A DNA stretch of 64,000 nucleotides from Geosiphon pyriformis (GCA_016748015.1 JAAOMT010000664.1:2023799-2087798); one strand, 5' to 3'; numbered from the stretch's first letter, positions 48,580 through 60,560 are shown. Notes: generated by a model from the letters alone, not told the origin. Numbers and translations: made by a program.

Positions 48580-49010
48580 TTGACAACAGCCCCAGTTCTT
48601 GCTTGCCCAGATTTCAACAAACGGTTTCAACTAGCCACTAATGCTTCACACATAGCTTTTGGTGCTATCCTATCACAATTAGATAAAAATGGCCAGGAAC
48701 AAGTTATTGCCTATGCTAGTAGAACACTCAAGCCAACAGAACTCAAATATGGCTCAACAGAACTAGAAGCTGCTGCAGTCATTTGGGCTCTCAAATACTT
48801 TCAACAATACCTAAAGAATAGAAAAGAGTTTGACATCATAACTAACAATATTGGCCTCAAATGGCTCAATAAAAATAAAAAAGAACAAAGTGCCAAACAG
48901 TCTTAATGGAATAATTTTTTAGCAGACTACAAATATATAGTACATTACAAACCAAGAAAACTACACACCAATGTTAACAGCCTTTCAAGAATGAGACAAT
49001 ATTAATATCA
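48580..49010 (+). pseudogene. Gypsy RNase H and tether
   Basis: RT_RNaseH-type domain with TNASHIAFGAILSQ (first catalytic position reads Asn in TNAS where Asp is usual), YASRTLKPTELKYGSTELEAAAVIWALKYFQQYL, and then, after a stop, the tether LADYKYIVHYKPRKLHTNVNSLSR that ends RNase H in gypsy elements. It removes template RNA in the family. The frame changes between here and integrase. Confidence 0.82.
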
Positions 49011-49072
49011 ACATCAACACTAACAAAACACCAACAAACTTAACAGCAGAACAAATAACAAAATCAACAACA

Positions 49073-50330
49073 ATGGTTTCAGAAAACTACAACAACATCA
49101 AAAACTATTTGGAAACTCTCACCATGCCAGAAAATTGGTCTTTAAGTGAAAAACATCGATTACAACACCAATTCAAACAATATTTTATACACTACAACAA
49201 AATCTATTACAAGAATCATAGAAATCCAAACCAATCACTCAGATTAGTACAAAAGAATGAAAAAGAAACAATCTTATACAACATGCACACAGATCCTTCT
49301 TCAGCACACTTGAGAAGAAATAGAACAATACAAAGAACTCTTAAACATTACTTTTGGTCTCAAATGCAAAAAGACATTCGACAATATGTAAAATCTTATA
49401 ATAGTTGTCAAAGAAGAAAAGGAACTTGCCCCACAGAACCTTTAAATCCAATCAAAGTTGGACAATTTTTTGACAGAATTGGAATTGATTTAGTTGGACC
49501 ATTACCTATTACAACTCAAGGAAATTATTATATTGTAATTGCAGTAGATTATTTTACCAAATGGCTTGAAGCTAGAGCCATCCAAAGAGCAAATGCAAAA
49601 TCAGTAGCAAATTTTATCTATGAAGACATTATCTGTAGACATGGATGCCCAATTGAACTTTTATCTGATCAAAAAACACATTTTGTGAACAACTTGATAC
49701 AAAAAATTTGTGAACAATTCAATGTCAAAAGATCTTTATCATCATCTTATCACCCCCAAACAAATAGACTTGTAGAACATTTTAACAGAATATTGTGTGA
49801 ATTTTTAGCCAAAGTCTCAACAGATTTTGAGCAGAAATGGGATATCTTTATTCCATCAGTGTTACTAGTATATAGAACACTAAAACAAGATACTATAAAA
49901 CACACACCATTTGATCTTACTTATAGAAAGACAGCAACATTACCAATTAATTTCACAGTGAAAACATACCCTGTGCAACCAATTAATGAAGAGAACTTTC
50001 AAGAAACACTTCAAAGAAGGCCTACACTCTTCTTAGTACACTGGAAGAAAAAAGAAGAATAGCAGCAACTCATATTGAATATTCTCAAGCTCAACAAAAA
50101 GAAAGACATAACAACAAACTACCACTCATAATCAATGAATTTAAAGTTGAAAATAAAGTTCTCTTACACAGAACTAAGGCTGAAAAACAATGGAGTGGAA
50201 AATTTGAAAACAAATGGGATGGACCATTTTATATTCACAAAATTCTAGGCAATAGATCATACAAGTTAAGTCTTGATGACAAAGTATTAGCAAAAGTTGC
50301 ACATAGAGATAGATTAAAACAATCCTGAAC
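49073..50330 (+). pseudogene. Gypsy integrase, DD35E triad intact
   Basis: The 329-codon block 49073-50062 is the longest open pol piece. The N-terminal HHCC-type finger spans about HLRRNRTIQRTLKHYFW to SYNSCQRRKG. The core has Asp at 49487-49489 (GIDLVGPLP), Asp at 49667-49669 (LLSDQKTHF) and Glu at 49775-49777 (RLVEHFNR): 59 and 35 residues apart, the classic DD35E arrangement. The C-terminal domain continues in another frame from about 50063 (KVLLHRTKAEKQWSGKFE, WDGPFYIHKIL) and ends near 50330; no chromodomain seen. It joins cDNA to host DNA in the family. Confidence 0.9.
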
Positions 50331-50603
50331 CATTAATTCTACAAATTGGTACACATTCCCCTTTAATTAATCCTGAAAATATTCCCCGAAATTTAGAACC
50401 AATAATTATAATAGAACAATAACCAAACTTGAACACTTAATTCAACATAATTTTACAATAATCTTTTTAATAACACACAAAGACAAAAATAGTAAATAAT
50501 TACAAAAACACCCAAAACCCAAAAACAAATAAAATCCCATATCCAAAAAAAAATAATAATAATTTTTTTATTCTCCCTTTTTTATTAATTAGTCAATTTT
50601 ATT

Positions 50604-51311
50604 ATGATTATTCCCCGAAATATTCAACAAATATCACAAAAATTAATGTTAGCCTTGAAAACACTTTTTGACTTATTCATAATGATTAATAGAAGTCAAA
50701 TTAATTACATTCAAAAAAAAACCACAGCCCCAATAGTAAATAATTCTCAGAACTATTACTCTTATAGAAAAAAAACAAAAGATCACTCTAGAAATAGGTT
50801 ACCAGAACTTTTGAAGCAAGCACTAAAAGAAAATTTTTTAATTGCCCCTATTGACATTTCACCAAATACTACAATACAACAAAAACTTCTACTATTCCTC
50901 AATGAACAGAACAATAAACATACTCTTATATATAGATATTTTCATATTAGAAAAACACTTTACAAACGAAAACTGGAACTTGAAGCAACTAACATCACTT
51001 CTAAGGCTATACAAAAACAAATTCACAATGAATTTAAGACAGCAGCTGGATCAACAAACACTTACTACAAACTTAGAGCAGCTTTTAGACTTTATGATTT
51101 ATTTACCATTTGTAAAAACATCTTACAAAATCCAATACTCCAACCAATGAAAGTTCAATACATTGGAAAACTCACAGAACTGAAATTTCAACAATTTTCA
51201 GACCAAATCACTTCAATTATCTTGGACCACTATCTTAACATTACAGATAGTATTTAGACTTCAACAGAGCTCAGTCTTGAGGAAAAAATTATGTTACCAG
51301 TAGAATTTTAG
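50604..51311 (+). CDS. Unknown extra ORF after integrase, ends inside the 3' LTR
   Basis: An open frame of 217 codons from ATG 50604 to TAG 51255-51257. The frame continues without other stops to TAG 51309-51311, 20 bases into the LTR, and copy 1 has Trp instead of the first TAG. The protein is basic, mostly helical in appearance, with a Gln/Lys-rich middle (QQKLLLFLNEQNN, AIQKQIHNEFKTAAG) and no signal peptide or convincing membrane span, so it is not an obvious env. It occupies the env position. The same frame is recognisable at 2112-2804 in copy 1. I recognise no homolog; a regulatory, packaging or integrase-accessory role would be speculation. Confidence 0.65.
51279..51288 (+). other. Polypurine tract of gypsy copy 2
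   Basis: GAGGAAAAAA three bases upstream of the 3' LTR, the expected plus-strand primer. Copy 1 has TGAGAAAGAG at the same place. It lies within the extra ORF's reading frame. Confidence 0.65.
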
Positions 51312-52260
51312 CTATTAATTAGCATGAAATTACTCTTATAATTCCTATTATTAATTAGCATACATTATTATTAATTTGATTATCACTTATTATTTAATCA
51401 AATTATCAAATATCATTACTCAATCAATAATCCGATTTGTACTCTAGAAATTAAGATGATCAAATTACACAATACCTTGAACCTTTTAACATAGTCAAAA
51501 TTCGCCGAAATTAATGAAAATTCGCCGAAATAATCAATAGTTCAGTGAAATAACTTGTAAATTTGTCGAAATGTATTTTTAATTCACCCAAATTGTAGCA
51601 AAAAAAAAAGTGCAAGTTTAAAGACTAGTACTACAACAAGTTGTATAAAAGAAGTGCTTCTCTTTTCAAGGAAATGTATCTTCTCATAGTATCTTACCAT
51701 AATATCTTACTTTAAATATCTTAATTGAAACAAATCACCTTTTACAAAATCAAATAAAAATTAAATATTCGAAAACCAAATTCTTAAATTATTACATTTG
51801 AAATTCCCTCAACACAACTAACGTTTTGAAATTGATTAACTACCAATTTCAATAAACTGTTAGTGACTCCAGGCCTGGATAGAAAACATTTTCATTGACA
51901 AAATTCTATTTTTTTTATGTTTCTTTTATTTTTTTTATTTTCTTATTATAATCATTGAGGTAGCCTACAGACAAGATTTCTGTAGAAAAGTTGACTTTCA
52001 CAGCAAAGTAACTACACATTTTAGTGAGCTTTTAGACAAGCAATTTCTGAGAAAGAATTGATGTTTACTACAACATAACTACATAAAGTAACTGGCAAGA
52101 AATTGGCCATTCTACTTATAAGCCCAGCAGTTCAAATTATAGGAGATAATTTGAAGATAAATTCAGTTACTGGAGGTCCAACTACTTCCTGAAAACATGA
52201 ATTCACAGCAAATTAACATTACCAACATTTAAAAAAAGAGACCAAAAATCTCTGGTAACA
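51292..52260 (+). repeat. 3' LTR of gypsy copy 2
   Basis: Begins TGTTACCAG and ends CTGGTAACA: perfect 9-bp terminal inverted repeats. 969 bp. Contains the five-unit motif array from 51501, the TATA box at 51644, and the stop codon of the upstream ORF at 51309-51311. Confidence 0.95.
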
Positions 52261-52264
52261 ATGG
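52261..52264 (+). other. Target-site duplication ATGG (right)
   Basis: Right-hand partner of the duplication at 42400-42403. Keeping one copy puts LINE F ORF1 back in frame. Confidence 0.85.
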
Positions 52265-52936
52265 CAAACAACTCAACATCCAATGCAAATGATTTTACTA
52301 ACTCAAAGCTTTTTTTTCCAAAACACGTGACTTAACAGGCAGCAGCTGATTGGACCCAACAAATCTAAACTCAAGAAGCACTATTTCAGTGTCACCATTA
52401 CTCAAGTTTTTGAAGAATGGTGTTTTCAGCAGCTGTTTCAAGACATAGGTTCTTGTACACATTTTCTTAGAAGTCACATTGTCCATCATGTCATCAGTCT
52501 CAGAAGCATTAAAGTCCATATAACTTGTCTCTTTGGCTACCATGTTGTTTATGTTCTCAATGTTGGATATTTCACTGATGCTAGCATCTTTACTCTCCAC
52601 CTCACTACCCTAAGACACCTTATGTTTGTCACAATCATTCTGTAAAACGTGGCCAGGAAGAGGTCTGGCTAACAAATCCACTACCACACCAGTAATATCA
52701 GGTTTTTTTGATTTTTTGTAAGAGAGACCCCAAGAGTACACACTCTCAATGCACGCTTTCTTTTTAGCAATAGCCCAAGATCCCAATTCAGCCAAGCCAG
52801 AACCAGAACCACCAACAGAAAAGCCCACTGGATCCATTACAACAAAATTGGGTACGTTGGAAGAAATAACTAAAGGTAACAAGAAGGAAGGAAAAAGAAA
52901 ACACTATATCTTTGGCAGTACAAAAACTTTTGTCAT
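52261..52936 (-). pseudogene. LINE F ORF1, 5' half
   Basis: ATG at 52936 (MTKVFVLPKI then TAG), reading on through 52610-52882 (VMDPVGFSVGGSGSGL, KKKACIESVYSWG) and 52298-52600 (MDFNASETDDMMDNVTSKKM, LLKTPFFKNLSNGD), then about a dozen codons (KSFALDVELFAI) up to the gypsy junction at 52261. Stops lie at about 52606 and inside the leader. The N-terminus is unlike copies A, B and G. Confidence 0.8.
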
Positions 52937-53154
52937 GGTCAGGAGATTGACAAGGGAAAGTTTTTTATTTTTTAATAATTTAATTATTATAAATAATAAA
53001 AGCTTATTAATCAAGTAAAAAAAAGTTGTTCATAAAAAATTCAATAAATGTTCAAATTAAATATTTATCAAATATTCATAATTTATATAATAAACAATCA
53101 TAAAATATAGTGAAAAATATAGTGAAAAATAAATCCTTAAATTAAATTAAAATG

Positions 53155-53220
53155 TCTACAATTCATATAAATATTATCTATAATTCATATAAATATTATT
53201 TATAATATGTATAAATATAA
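53155..53220. repeat. Tandem repeat, period about 22 bp
   Basis: ATTCATATAAATATTATCTA recurs about three times with decay, starting near 53161, 53183 and 53205. Low complexity. Confidence 0.5.
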
Positions 53221-53574
53221 TCTAAATATAATCACAATTTGTTTAACAAATATTAATTAACTTGTAATTAATAAATATATAATGATAAATATACAAAATT
53301 ATTTTAAAAATTAGATTTATGTATTATTTACTTTTATTATAATAGTGCTTTTTAATAATTTTTGGTGGTTTTTCTGAACTTGAATGTTTTTTTGCTCATT
53401 TTTTTTCAGAATTTCTATTGTAAGTTAATCTATAAACACTAATTATAATAGCTAATTTATTATTCAAAATTGGAACAATAATCATGTATAAAATTGTTAA
53501 ATTCAAAATAGAGTCTAAATAATAAGATTTTAATATTTAAATAAAACAAAAATTATTGATTAACATATAACAAA

Positions 53575-53765
53575 GTAGTTTTTTTTGTTTTTTATTATTT
53601 AAAAAAGTTTTAGCCAGTAAAATAGTTTTTGTTTTTTGTTGTTTAGAAAAGTTTTTGGCAATAAATTAGTTTTTTTTTTTTTAAAAAAAAATCTTAGTTA
53701 ACAAAATAGTCATTTTTTTTGCAACTCTTTTTTTTTCTTTAAAGAAATCTTAATTAGTAAAAAAG
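53575..53765. repeat. Tandem repeat, period about 45-50 bp, four units
   Basis: Each unit is AGTTTTT(G)TTTTT... followed by TTTAxAAAAGTTTT and (A/G)GCCAGTAAAAT-like or TTAGTTAACAAAAT-like ends. Units start near 53575, 53624, 53667 and 53708. Divergent, so old. Confidence 0.55.
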
Positions 53766-53807
53766 TATTACTTTTATTCTCTTTAGTATTAATTTTATTT
53801 ATTATTA

Positions 53808-53950
53808 TTTAATAAAAAATTATTGTGATTTTTATTAGATACTTATTTATTAGAAATTACTTCTTTAATATATATTAGTAATAAAAAATTATCAAGTTTA
53901 TTATTTTTGTTTAATACCTATTTATTAAAAATTACTTCTTTTTTTTTTCT
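53808..53950. repeat. Direct duplication, about 70-80 bp apart
   Basis: TAATAAAAAATTAT...TTTTTATTAGATACTTATTTATTAGAAATTACTTCTTT and a second version ending ACCTATTTATTAAAAATTACTTCTTT lie in tandem. No coding content. Confidence 0.5.
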
Positions 53951-54773
53951 AATAGCTGAAGTCTTTTTTCAAATTTAAAAATACAAAATAATTTTGCATA
54001 ATTATTTCATTATTATATAGAATAAATACTTATATAATGACTTATTTTTTTTTAAATTTGTTACTTTTATCTTTATTTTGTTGGCAATAATAAGAGTTAT
54101 TTTTTAAAATAATATAAATTAATAAACATTAAAAAAAATTATGTAGTCAAATAATATATGTACAAATAATGTTTATTTTATATTATATAAGATACACTAA
54201 AACCTAATTTCTAATACAAATTAGAAAACAGAAATTGGTCTTTTTAAATTTGTAAATAATAACAGCTTTTGTTTTTTTTTGAAAAATATTTGTACTTTAT
54301 TTGGATGAGACATAGTATTCAACTATATTATAAAAAACATTTTACAAAAAAAAAGTAAATTAAAACAAAAATTAGAATATATTTTATTAATATGTATTTT
54401 ATAACTAAAATATATATTCTTTATAAGATTTAATTTCAAATACAGATTTGTAAACTGGTCTTATTTAACAGAAAATCTTGAATTGGTTGAACAGATAAAC
54501 TTGACTGAACTTTAATTTTTGTTTTAAACTAGTTAGATAATAAATTACATCTAAATACAAAAAAGTTATTTATATAATATATAATATACTTTATTATAAT
54601 TATTATCAGATTTATTATTGTTGTTATTAGACTTATCTAAAACTGAATTTGCTTTGGTTTTTAAAATTTGTTTTTTTTCAAGTTAAATAATATACAATAA
54701 AATTTTTAATATAAGTTTTTTATCTTTAAAAATTAACTAATTTAAAACTGATTTTGACTTAAACATTATATTA

Positions 54774-54953
54774 AAATTTAAAAAGAACAAATAAAAAAGA
54801 CAAATAATGACAAAAAAAAATAGTGATAAAAGAGACAAATAGTAACAAAAAAGAAAAATAATAAAAAGAAAAAATAGTAACAAAGAAAACAAATAGTAAT
54901 AAAAAAACAAAAAGAACAAATAATAAGAAAAATAACATTAATAATAAAATCAT
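54774..54953. repeat. Purine-strand-biased low-complexity repeat
   Basis: About 180 bases almost free of T/C pairs in runs: irregular repeats of AGAxACAAATAGTAACAAAA. The complementary strand reads as false Phe/Leu/Tyr-rich ORFs. Strand asymmetry of this length is unusual even in this window. Confidence 0.5.
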
Positions 54954-55539
54954 CTAAGTTATAATAAAGTTATTATCTCTTTTTACATGAATAATGATAA
55001 TAAAATCACCTGTTCAAATTATTATTATTTACATAAACAATAAAATTATTATCTTCTTTATATAACATAAATTTTAAAATAATCAAAGTTATATTTTTTT
55101 ATTTTATTGGGCTTAAAATCTAAATATTAATCTAAATTGCCCAAAATAAGATCATGCAAGTTTTTTGTATTTGTGCAAAATATCAGAAAATAACATAAAA
55201 AATCTTGATTTATTAATTGCAAAATTTACAAGAATTAGATATTATAAAAAAATATAAACAAAACAATTCAAGTTTGAAAAGTTGCTCAAGTTTAAACATT
55301 TCTGATATTAAAGAAAGTTTAGACAATAATTCTGAAATTTTAATCATTGGATATGTTTATATAAAGCTTATTTTTATTTTTTTAATATATATTAATATTA
55401 AATACAATAATTTAAAGATCTAAAAACAAATTGCCAAAAAGTTTGATTTTTAAAAAAAATTGTATTATAAATAAAAATTATATAAACATAATAAATAAAA
55501 ATTATTTTAAGAATAATTATTTTAATATAAAGTTTAAAT

Positions 55540-55680
55540 TGGTTTTAAATTCTGAAATTATGAACTATTTGAATATTGAGCATAAATTGTTTTTAAAATT
55601 TAAAATTATAAATTATTTAAATATTGAGCATAAATTGTCTTCAAATTTTGAAATTAATTATTTAATTAACTTAGTGAATT
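55540..55680 (+). repeat. 48-bp tandem repeat, about 2.5 units
   Basis: ATATTGAGCATAAATTG occurs at 55573 and again at 55621, exactly 48 bp apart, with flanking similarity. Because 48 is a multiple of three, the frame 55431-55703 repeats NYLNIEHKL at protein level. Probably a minisatellite rather than a gene. Confidence 0.6.
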
Positions 55681-58599
55681 ATTTAATAATATTTCTAATA
55701 TAAAAATTTGGTATTTATAATTATTTAAAAAAAATTATTCTTTTATCTTAAAACTAATTTGATAATTTTATTTATATTAAACATTAAAAAAAAAAAAAAA
55801 TTATTCAGTAAATTGGTTTGTGTACTTAGATTATTCAAAATCAAGTTTTGCTATAATCTAATTAATAACATATTTTAACAAATTATAATAATAGTTAATG
55901 ATAGTATTGTTAATTTATACTAAGTAAAAAAGATATTGAATTCTATAGTGCTTATAAAACTAATATAAATTGATATATATATTAATTTTGTTATATATAT
56001 ACCAAGAAATACAAAGATTATAATGAATGTAATATTTGTTAAACACCAAAATTTTGAAAAAAAAACCATGTTTTTTAATGTTAAATAGCTTATTTCTCTA
56101 TTAAAAATTGTCTTAAAATTTAGTATTAAGATTCAAAATACTCTAAAACTATAAGATATTATCCAAACAATATTTATTATCAAGATTTTAGTTCAGATAA
56201 CACAATTAAAAATATATTTAATAATATAAAATACAAAAAACTTGTATTTAAAAACTTTTTTTAAGATGATCAAAATGTAATATTGACAGATTTTATTAAT
56301 AGTTACCAAATATTTTGACAAAAAACAGACAATTGCTAAGTAGTTTTAATAATTAATGCCAATATTTATTCACAAAAACATATTAAAAGAAAATTTAATA
56401 ATAATAGTTACTATATCTAATTTAAAAAAACCTAAAAATTTTAATTTATTTATGTTTTTTATAATCCAAAAATTAAAGAAGTTAGAAAATAATATTCTAA
56501 TATATTATTTAACAAATTATTAATTATATATATTAATATTATTATTTAATATGTATCTAGTTAGAATTAATTACTATAATAAATTTAAAAAAAAGTTTTT
56601 TTTATTATATATTTATATATTATCATAATCAAGTAATATATTTAATTTAATAAAATTAATATATTTTATAGAATATAATTTATACAAAAGATATTATTTT
56701 TGTAATATCTATAAATTTTATATAAATTATATATATTTTTTAACATTATTATTTATTGAAAAAAAAGATTAATATTAAATATATAATCTAAATAATTTAC
56801 TTTTGTAAACTTATAAACAATTTAAAAATTAAATCTTTCAAATAAAAACAGCCAGTTTGAAAAAAAACAAAACAAAATTAATATTAGAATTTGATATATT
56901 TTTATTGTTAATGTTTTATATTAATTGTTTTTATTAATATTTATTTTTTTTATAATAATAAAAATAAAGAATTAAAGTATATTATTTAATTTAAAAACAA
57001 TCTATTTTTCAAATTTTTTCTAATTGATATAATGCATTTTATTTATAAAAATATTGTTAAATATTTGTTTAAACATTAAACATGTAATTTTTTTAAAAAA
57101 AATAATCAAAATAATAGAGACTATATATTTAATAAAAATACATGAAAAAAATAAAAGTTAAAATAAGTTATTATTAAACAATACTGCTTATCTTATTTAA
57201 ATAATTTTTATATAATATTGTTTTTTATTAAAATAGATATAAAGTTAAAGAATAGGCTTTATAAATTACAATATATTTTTTGTCTTTTTTAAAAAAGCAA
57301 ATATTACAAAGACATTATAAAAAATAAGCAACTTTTGTTAAGATTATATGTTTGTATTAAAAGTTAACATTAATTATATAAAATATAAATAATATTTGAT
57401 TATTATTTTGGTATTTTTATAACTATTATAAAAGATAAATAAATATTTATTGCTTTATTAATTTAATATAAAATATTTACAAATTTAATTAATTTTTTTT
57501 ACAGATATTATTATTATGGTCAAAAAAAACAATGTAGTACAATAAAGTTGTGTTTTTATAACTTGTTATATATTGTAAATAGTATTAAAAAAACTGGTTT
57601 ATGTTGAACTATAACAATTTTTTATAAAATGAGTATGTAAAATACTTGTTTTTTTAGCCCAATTATATTTTTATTTATTAATAATATTTATATTTGAAAA
57701 ATATTTGATTATCTATAATTTTATATTATTATTTATATAATTATATTTTCTCTTTAACAAAACAAAAATTATGCAAAATATCTTATATTTTCTCTACTTA
57801 AAATGAATAAAAAATTTTATTTTCTATTAAAAAAATATATTTTTAATTAAGCAGAATTAAAAAAAATTAAAATATAAACAATTATATACTAAAAATAAAC
57901 ATATTATTAAATTAAAATGAATTAAAAAAATCAAAATTGGATTTAAACTAATTATTCTGTCTTAATATATAATTTGTATATTTTAAAATTTTTTAATACA
58001 ATATTTAACTTATAAATTTTATATAGATTATAATAGAAATAAATAAATAAGCTTTATTTTTTAAATAAAAACCAAAATATATAACACAAAAATTTTATAG
58101 AAATATTGAATATTATTTAATTTATAATTTTAATAAAAAAATTTATATGTTTATTTATATTTATTGAATTATTAATATTGAAAAAAATAATATTAAATTA
58201 TTATTTTTTTAAAAATATAGTTTATATAAATTTATTAATATATTTGCAATTGATTATTGTGTAAAATTTATAAACTTGGTTATATTTATTATATAATTAA
58301 TAAAAAAGCTATATATTTTATAGATAATTAACAATAATAAAAAATGTAATAAATATTTATTGTAAATATAAATTAATAATATTTATTTTAAAAGACAAAA
58401 AATAAAATATTATTTTTTATATAAACATTTAGTGTATATTTATATATTGCAAAAATAACCAACTTAAAATTATTTTAAATTATAAACAAATAATATATAT
58501 TTTTAAATAAAAAAAAAATTATAATTATTTTATAAAAATTTTATAAAAAACTTTTTTTTACTAAGTAATTTTAATACTAATACTCATATTTATAACAAA

Positions 58600-59960
58600 A
58601 AAATAAATTATGGCTCTATAAACAATCTTAGCAAATCTTATACTCTTTAAATATTTATTAGTATATATTTTAAATTTATTTAACCAAATCTTATGTAGTT
58701 GTTTATGAATATTAAAAAAACTTTAAACTCCAAAACATTTAAGTCTTATAAACTATTAATATAATCAGGACTAATTCATAAATAACTATTTACACATATA
58801 AACTTTAAAGTCTAATCAAGCCAAAAAAACATAAGCTCTCTTGAATTCAATTTTTTTTAGTTTATAATACAGTCTTTTTTATTTAAGAACTTATTATTAA
58901 ATACAACTTTAAATTACTTTAAAGAATAAATAAAATTATAATACAAAGACTCTTCTAAAATATTTAACATTAAAAACTTATTGAAATTGTAAAATACACT
59001 AGCAAATCATTTGTTAAAGACAAATTTTTGTTCAAAAAAAATTTTATCATCTTAGCCAAAAAATTGTTTACAGAATTAACATATAACTTAATAGTATATT
59101 GTAATAAGTTTAAAAGAACTTATCTTATAATTTGCAAATCCAAAAATCTGTAATTAAAAAGATGTTCAAAAATACTTATAGTATTAGTAAATACAATTAC
59201 TAAGACCAATTTTATTTTAAACTGTATCTGCTCAAAAGTTTTTAAATTATACAAAAAAAATAATATAATACTTTATTAAAAAAATTTTATGACAAATTGG
59301 CTTTTAACTTAAGCCTCTTTTTAATTATAACATTTTACTTGTAATATATATTTTTCAAAATAAAACTAAACTACAAACAATAACTAATTATAGGCTATAA
59401 AACAGTTAACATTAAATAAAAAAATTGTTTATTTATAATTGCTTTTTACAGTATTATATTAACAAAAAACCAAATATCAGAATAAGTCTTAATTATATTT
59501 GGCTTGAACAAACTCTTAGTTAACAAAAAAATTCTCAAGTATTTATGTAGTTTATTTTTCTTAGCAATTAAAATAAACAAATTGTTAATCTTTAAAAAAG
59601 CTGTCTTAATATTCTAATTAATAGAAATAGTTATTGTTTTTTTGTTGTTAATTAAAACATTATTAATTTTAAAAAATTCACTAGAAATATCTAAAATATA
59701 TTAAGTAGAAGTTTGACAATTTTTAATCCAAATTATGTTATCTATAAAAGCACTTGTTACAGAAAATAATATTTTTTTTTTGCTGCTTTTTATTTTATCA
59801 GTCTTAATAACAAACTTAATATTAATTTCGTATTTATATAAATGTTTTTGTTTCTTAACTTTACACAAAAGAGAATCATAAAAAATTCTTCAAAAAAGAG
59901 AAAAAAAAAGAAGACTTTACTTAATTTAGTCTATTATATACAAAAAGATATAAAAAATAT
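58600..59960 (-). mobile_element. LINE copy H, decayed RT to RNase H-linker fragment
   Basis: The reverse strand aligns with copy A from about 15300 to 16560. Readable RT blocks include the catalytic box FIDN (near 59740, second Asp lost), the INDKKTI-like block and the LKSFEQI-type block. Both ends are missing: neither 5' RT/endonuclease nor 3' UTR is present. Stops throughout. Confidence 0.75.
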
Positions 59961-60235
59961 TAAACACTTTTATAATATATTATATAAAAAAACTAACTTA
60001 TAAATTATTAAATTATTATTATTATTATATTAAAATACATATTAATATTTTGTTTGATCTTTATTTGCTTTAAGAATAATTTGAACTTAATATAACATAA
60101 ACTTAATCAAATTATGATAGTAATTTACAAATATTGTATCCCATTTTTTCTTAATTTACTATTTTAATTATACAATATTTAAAAATTGTAAATTATATTA
60201 ATGAATTTTAACTTCAATATATGATTAAAAATTTT
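59961..60235. other. AT-rich spacer
   Basis: A/T low complexity between LINE H and the Tc1 remnant; no feature recognised. Confidence 0.5.
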
Positions 60236-60239
60236 TTTT

Positions 60240-60560
60240 TAAAGTAATATTAAAATTTTGTGCTGGCCAAAATTTTATGGTGTATAATTTCAATAATATA
60301 ATCAACCAAAGGAATTAAAAAACCCAAACCAATCCATAAAAAACATCTCTAAAACATATAAACAAAGTTTTTTTTAATTGTGGCTGTAATACAATTCTTA
60401 TAAAACTTTTTAAGAAGTTTATGTTATATATGTTCAAATTCTGTAATTCTAAATTGTGTATATGTAAATTCATCTGACTAAACAACTTGTTTAAAATTTT
60501 TTACAGTCCAATTTTTATAAGTACAAGTCTATTATAAATGGTTTTTTTATTTGATTTAAA
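60240..60560 (-). pseudogene. Tc1/mariner transposase remnant (DDE core)
   Basis: The reverse strand reads KNWTVKNFKQVV, stop, SDEFTYTQFRI, then NCITATIKKNFVYMF, stop, RCFLWIGLGFLIPL. This is the catalytic-core region of Tc1-type transposases (NWTxxDWxxVxWSDExxF, and the xxVMFWGCFSxxGxGPLVPL block). SDE holds the first catalytic Asp. The stops at the two conserved Trp positions are TAG, one G-to-A from TGG. A frameshift precedes the block (NRLVL about 60525). Terminal repeats were not found. Confidence 0.78.

Larger units (their letters stand above)
42404..52260 (+). mobile_element. Ty3/gypsy LTR retrotransposon with dUTPase, complete copy 2 (9857 bp)
   Basis: Two LTRs (42404-43337, 51292-52260) with ends TGTTACCAG/CTGGTAACA bound the element; ATGG is duplicated. 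Order on the plus strand: gag with zinc knuckle, protease, Cys-rich domain, dUTPase, RT, RNase H, zinc finger plus DD35E integrase, extra ORF, polypurine tract. RT before integrase defines Ty3/gypsy. Gag and protease share one frame, the Cys-rich segment another, dUTPase to RNase H a third, integrase a fourth; the shifts look like single indels. About a dozen stops plus RT and protease active-site changes show the copy is dead, though structurally complete. LTRs differ mainly by transitions plus an about 25-bp indel. Confidence 0.93.
36205..52965 (-). mobile_element. LINE copy F, split by the gypsy element
   Basis: A near full-length reverse-strand LINE whose ORF1 is interrupted by the 9857-bp LTR element. 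The 5' segment is 52261-52965, the 3' segment 36205-42403. Removing the gypsy element and one ATGG copy restores a continuous ORF1 frame across the junction, and the rejoined block aligns with the same block in copy G. It is the least decayed LINE here: its RT box, endonuclease GGDFN and DTDH motifs are intact. Its 5' leader differs from A, B and G, so it may be a separate subfamily. Confidence 0.9.
52966..58599. other. 5.6-kb AT desert with tandem repeats
   Basis: Almost pure A/T. No gene is convincing: open stretches such as 54737-54953 (-) and 55431-55703 (+) are low-complexity Phe/Leu or Asn/Ile/Lys strings. A block at about 55217-55423 has slightly richer content (LKSCSSLNISDIKESLDNNSEILIIG) but no match that I recognise. 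Several tandem or direct repeats are listed separately. Confidence 0.55.

Noticed and set aside
50604-51311. Envelope gene in the post-integrase position
   Set aside because: No signal peptide, no clear transmembrane segment and no cysteine pattern; position alone is not enough.
54737-54953. Overlapping minus-strand ORFs rich in Phe, Leu and Tyr that mimic membrane proteins
   Set aside because: They are the complement of a purine-rich low-complexity repeat and have no defined start or sequence complexity.
55217-55423. Short ORF with LKSCSSLNISDIKESL as a possible gene
   Set aside because: No homology recognised, very AT-rich surroundings and no promoter or conserved copy; kept only as a note in the spacer entry.
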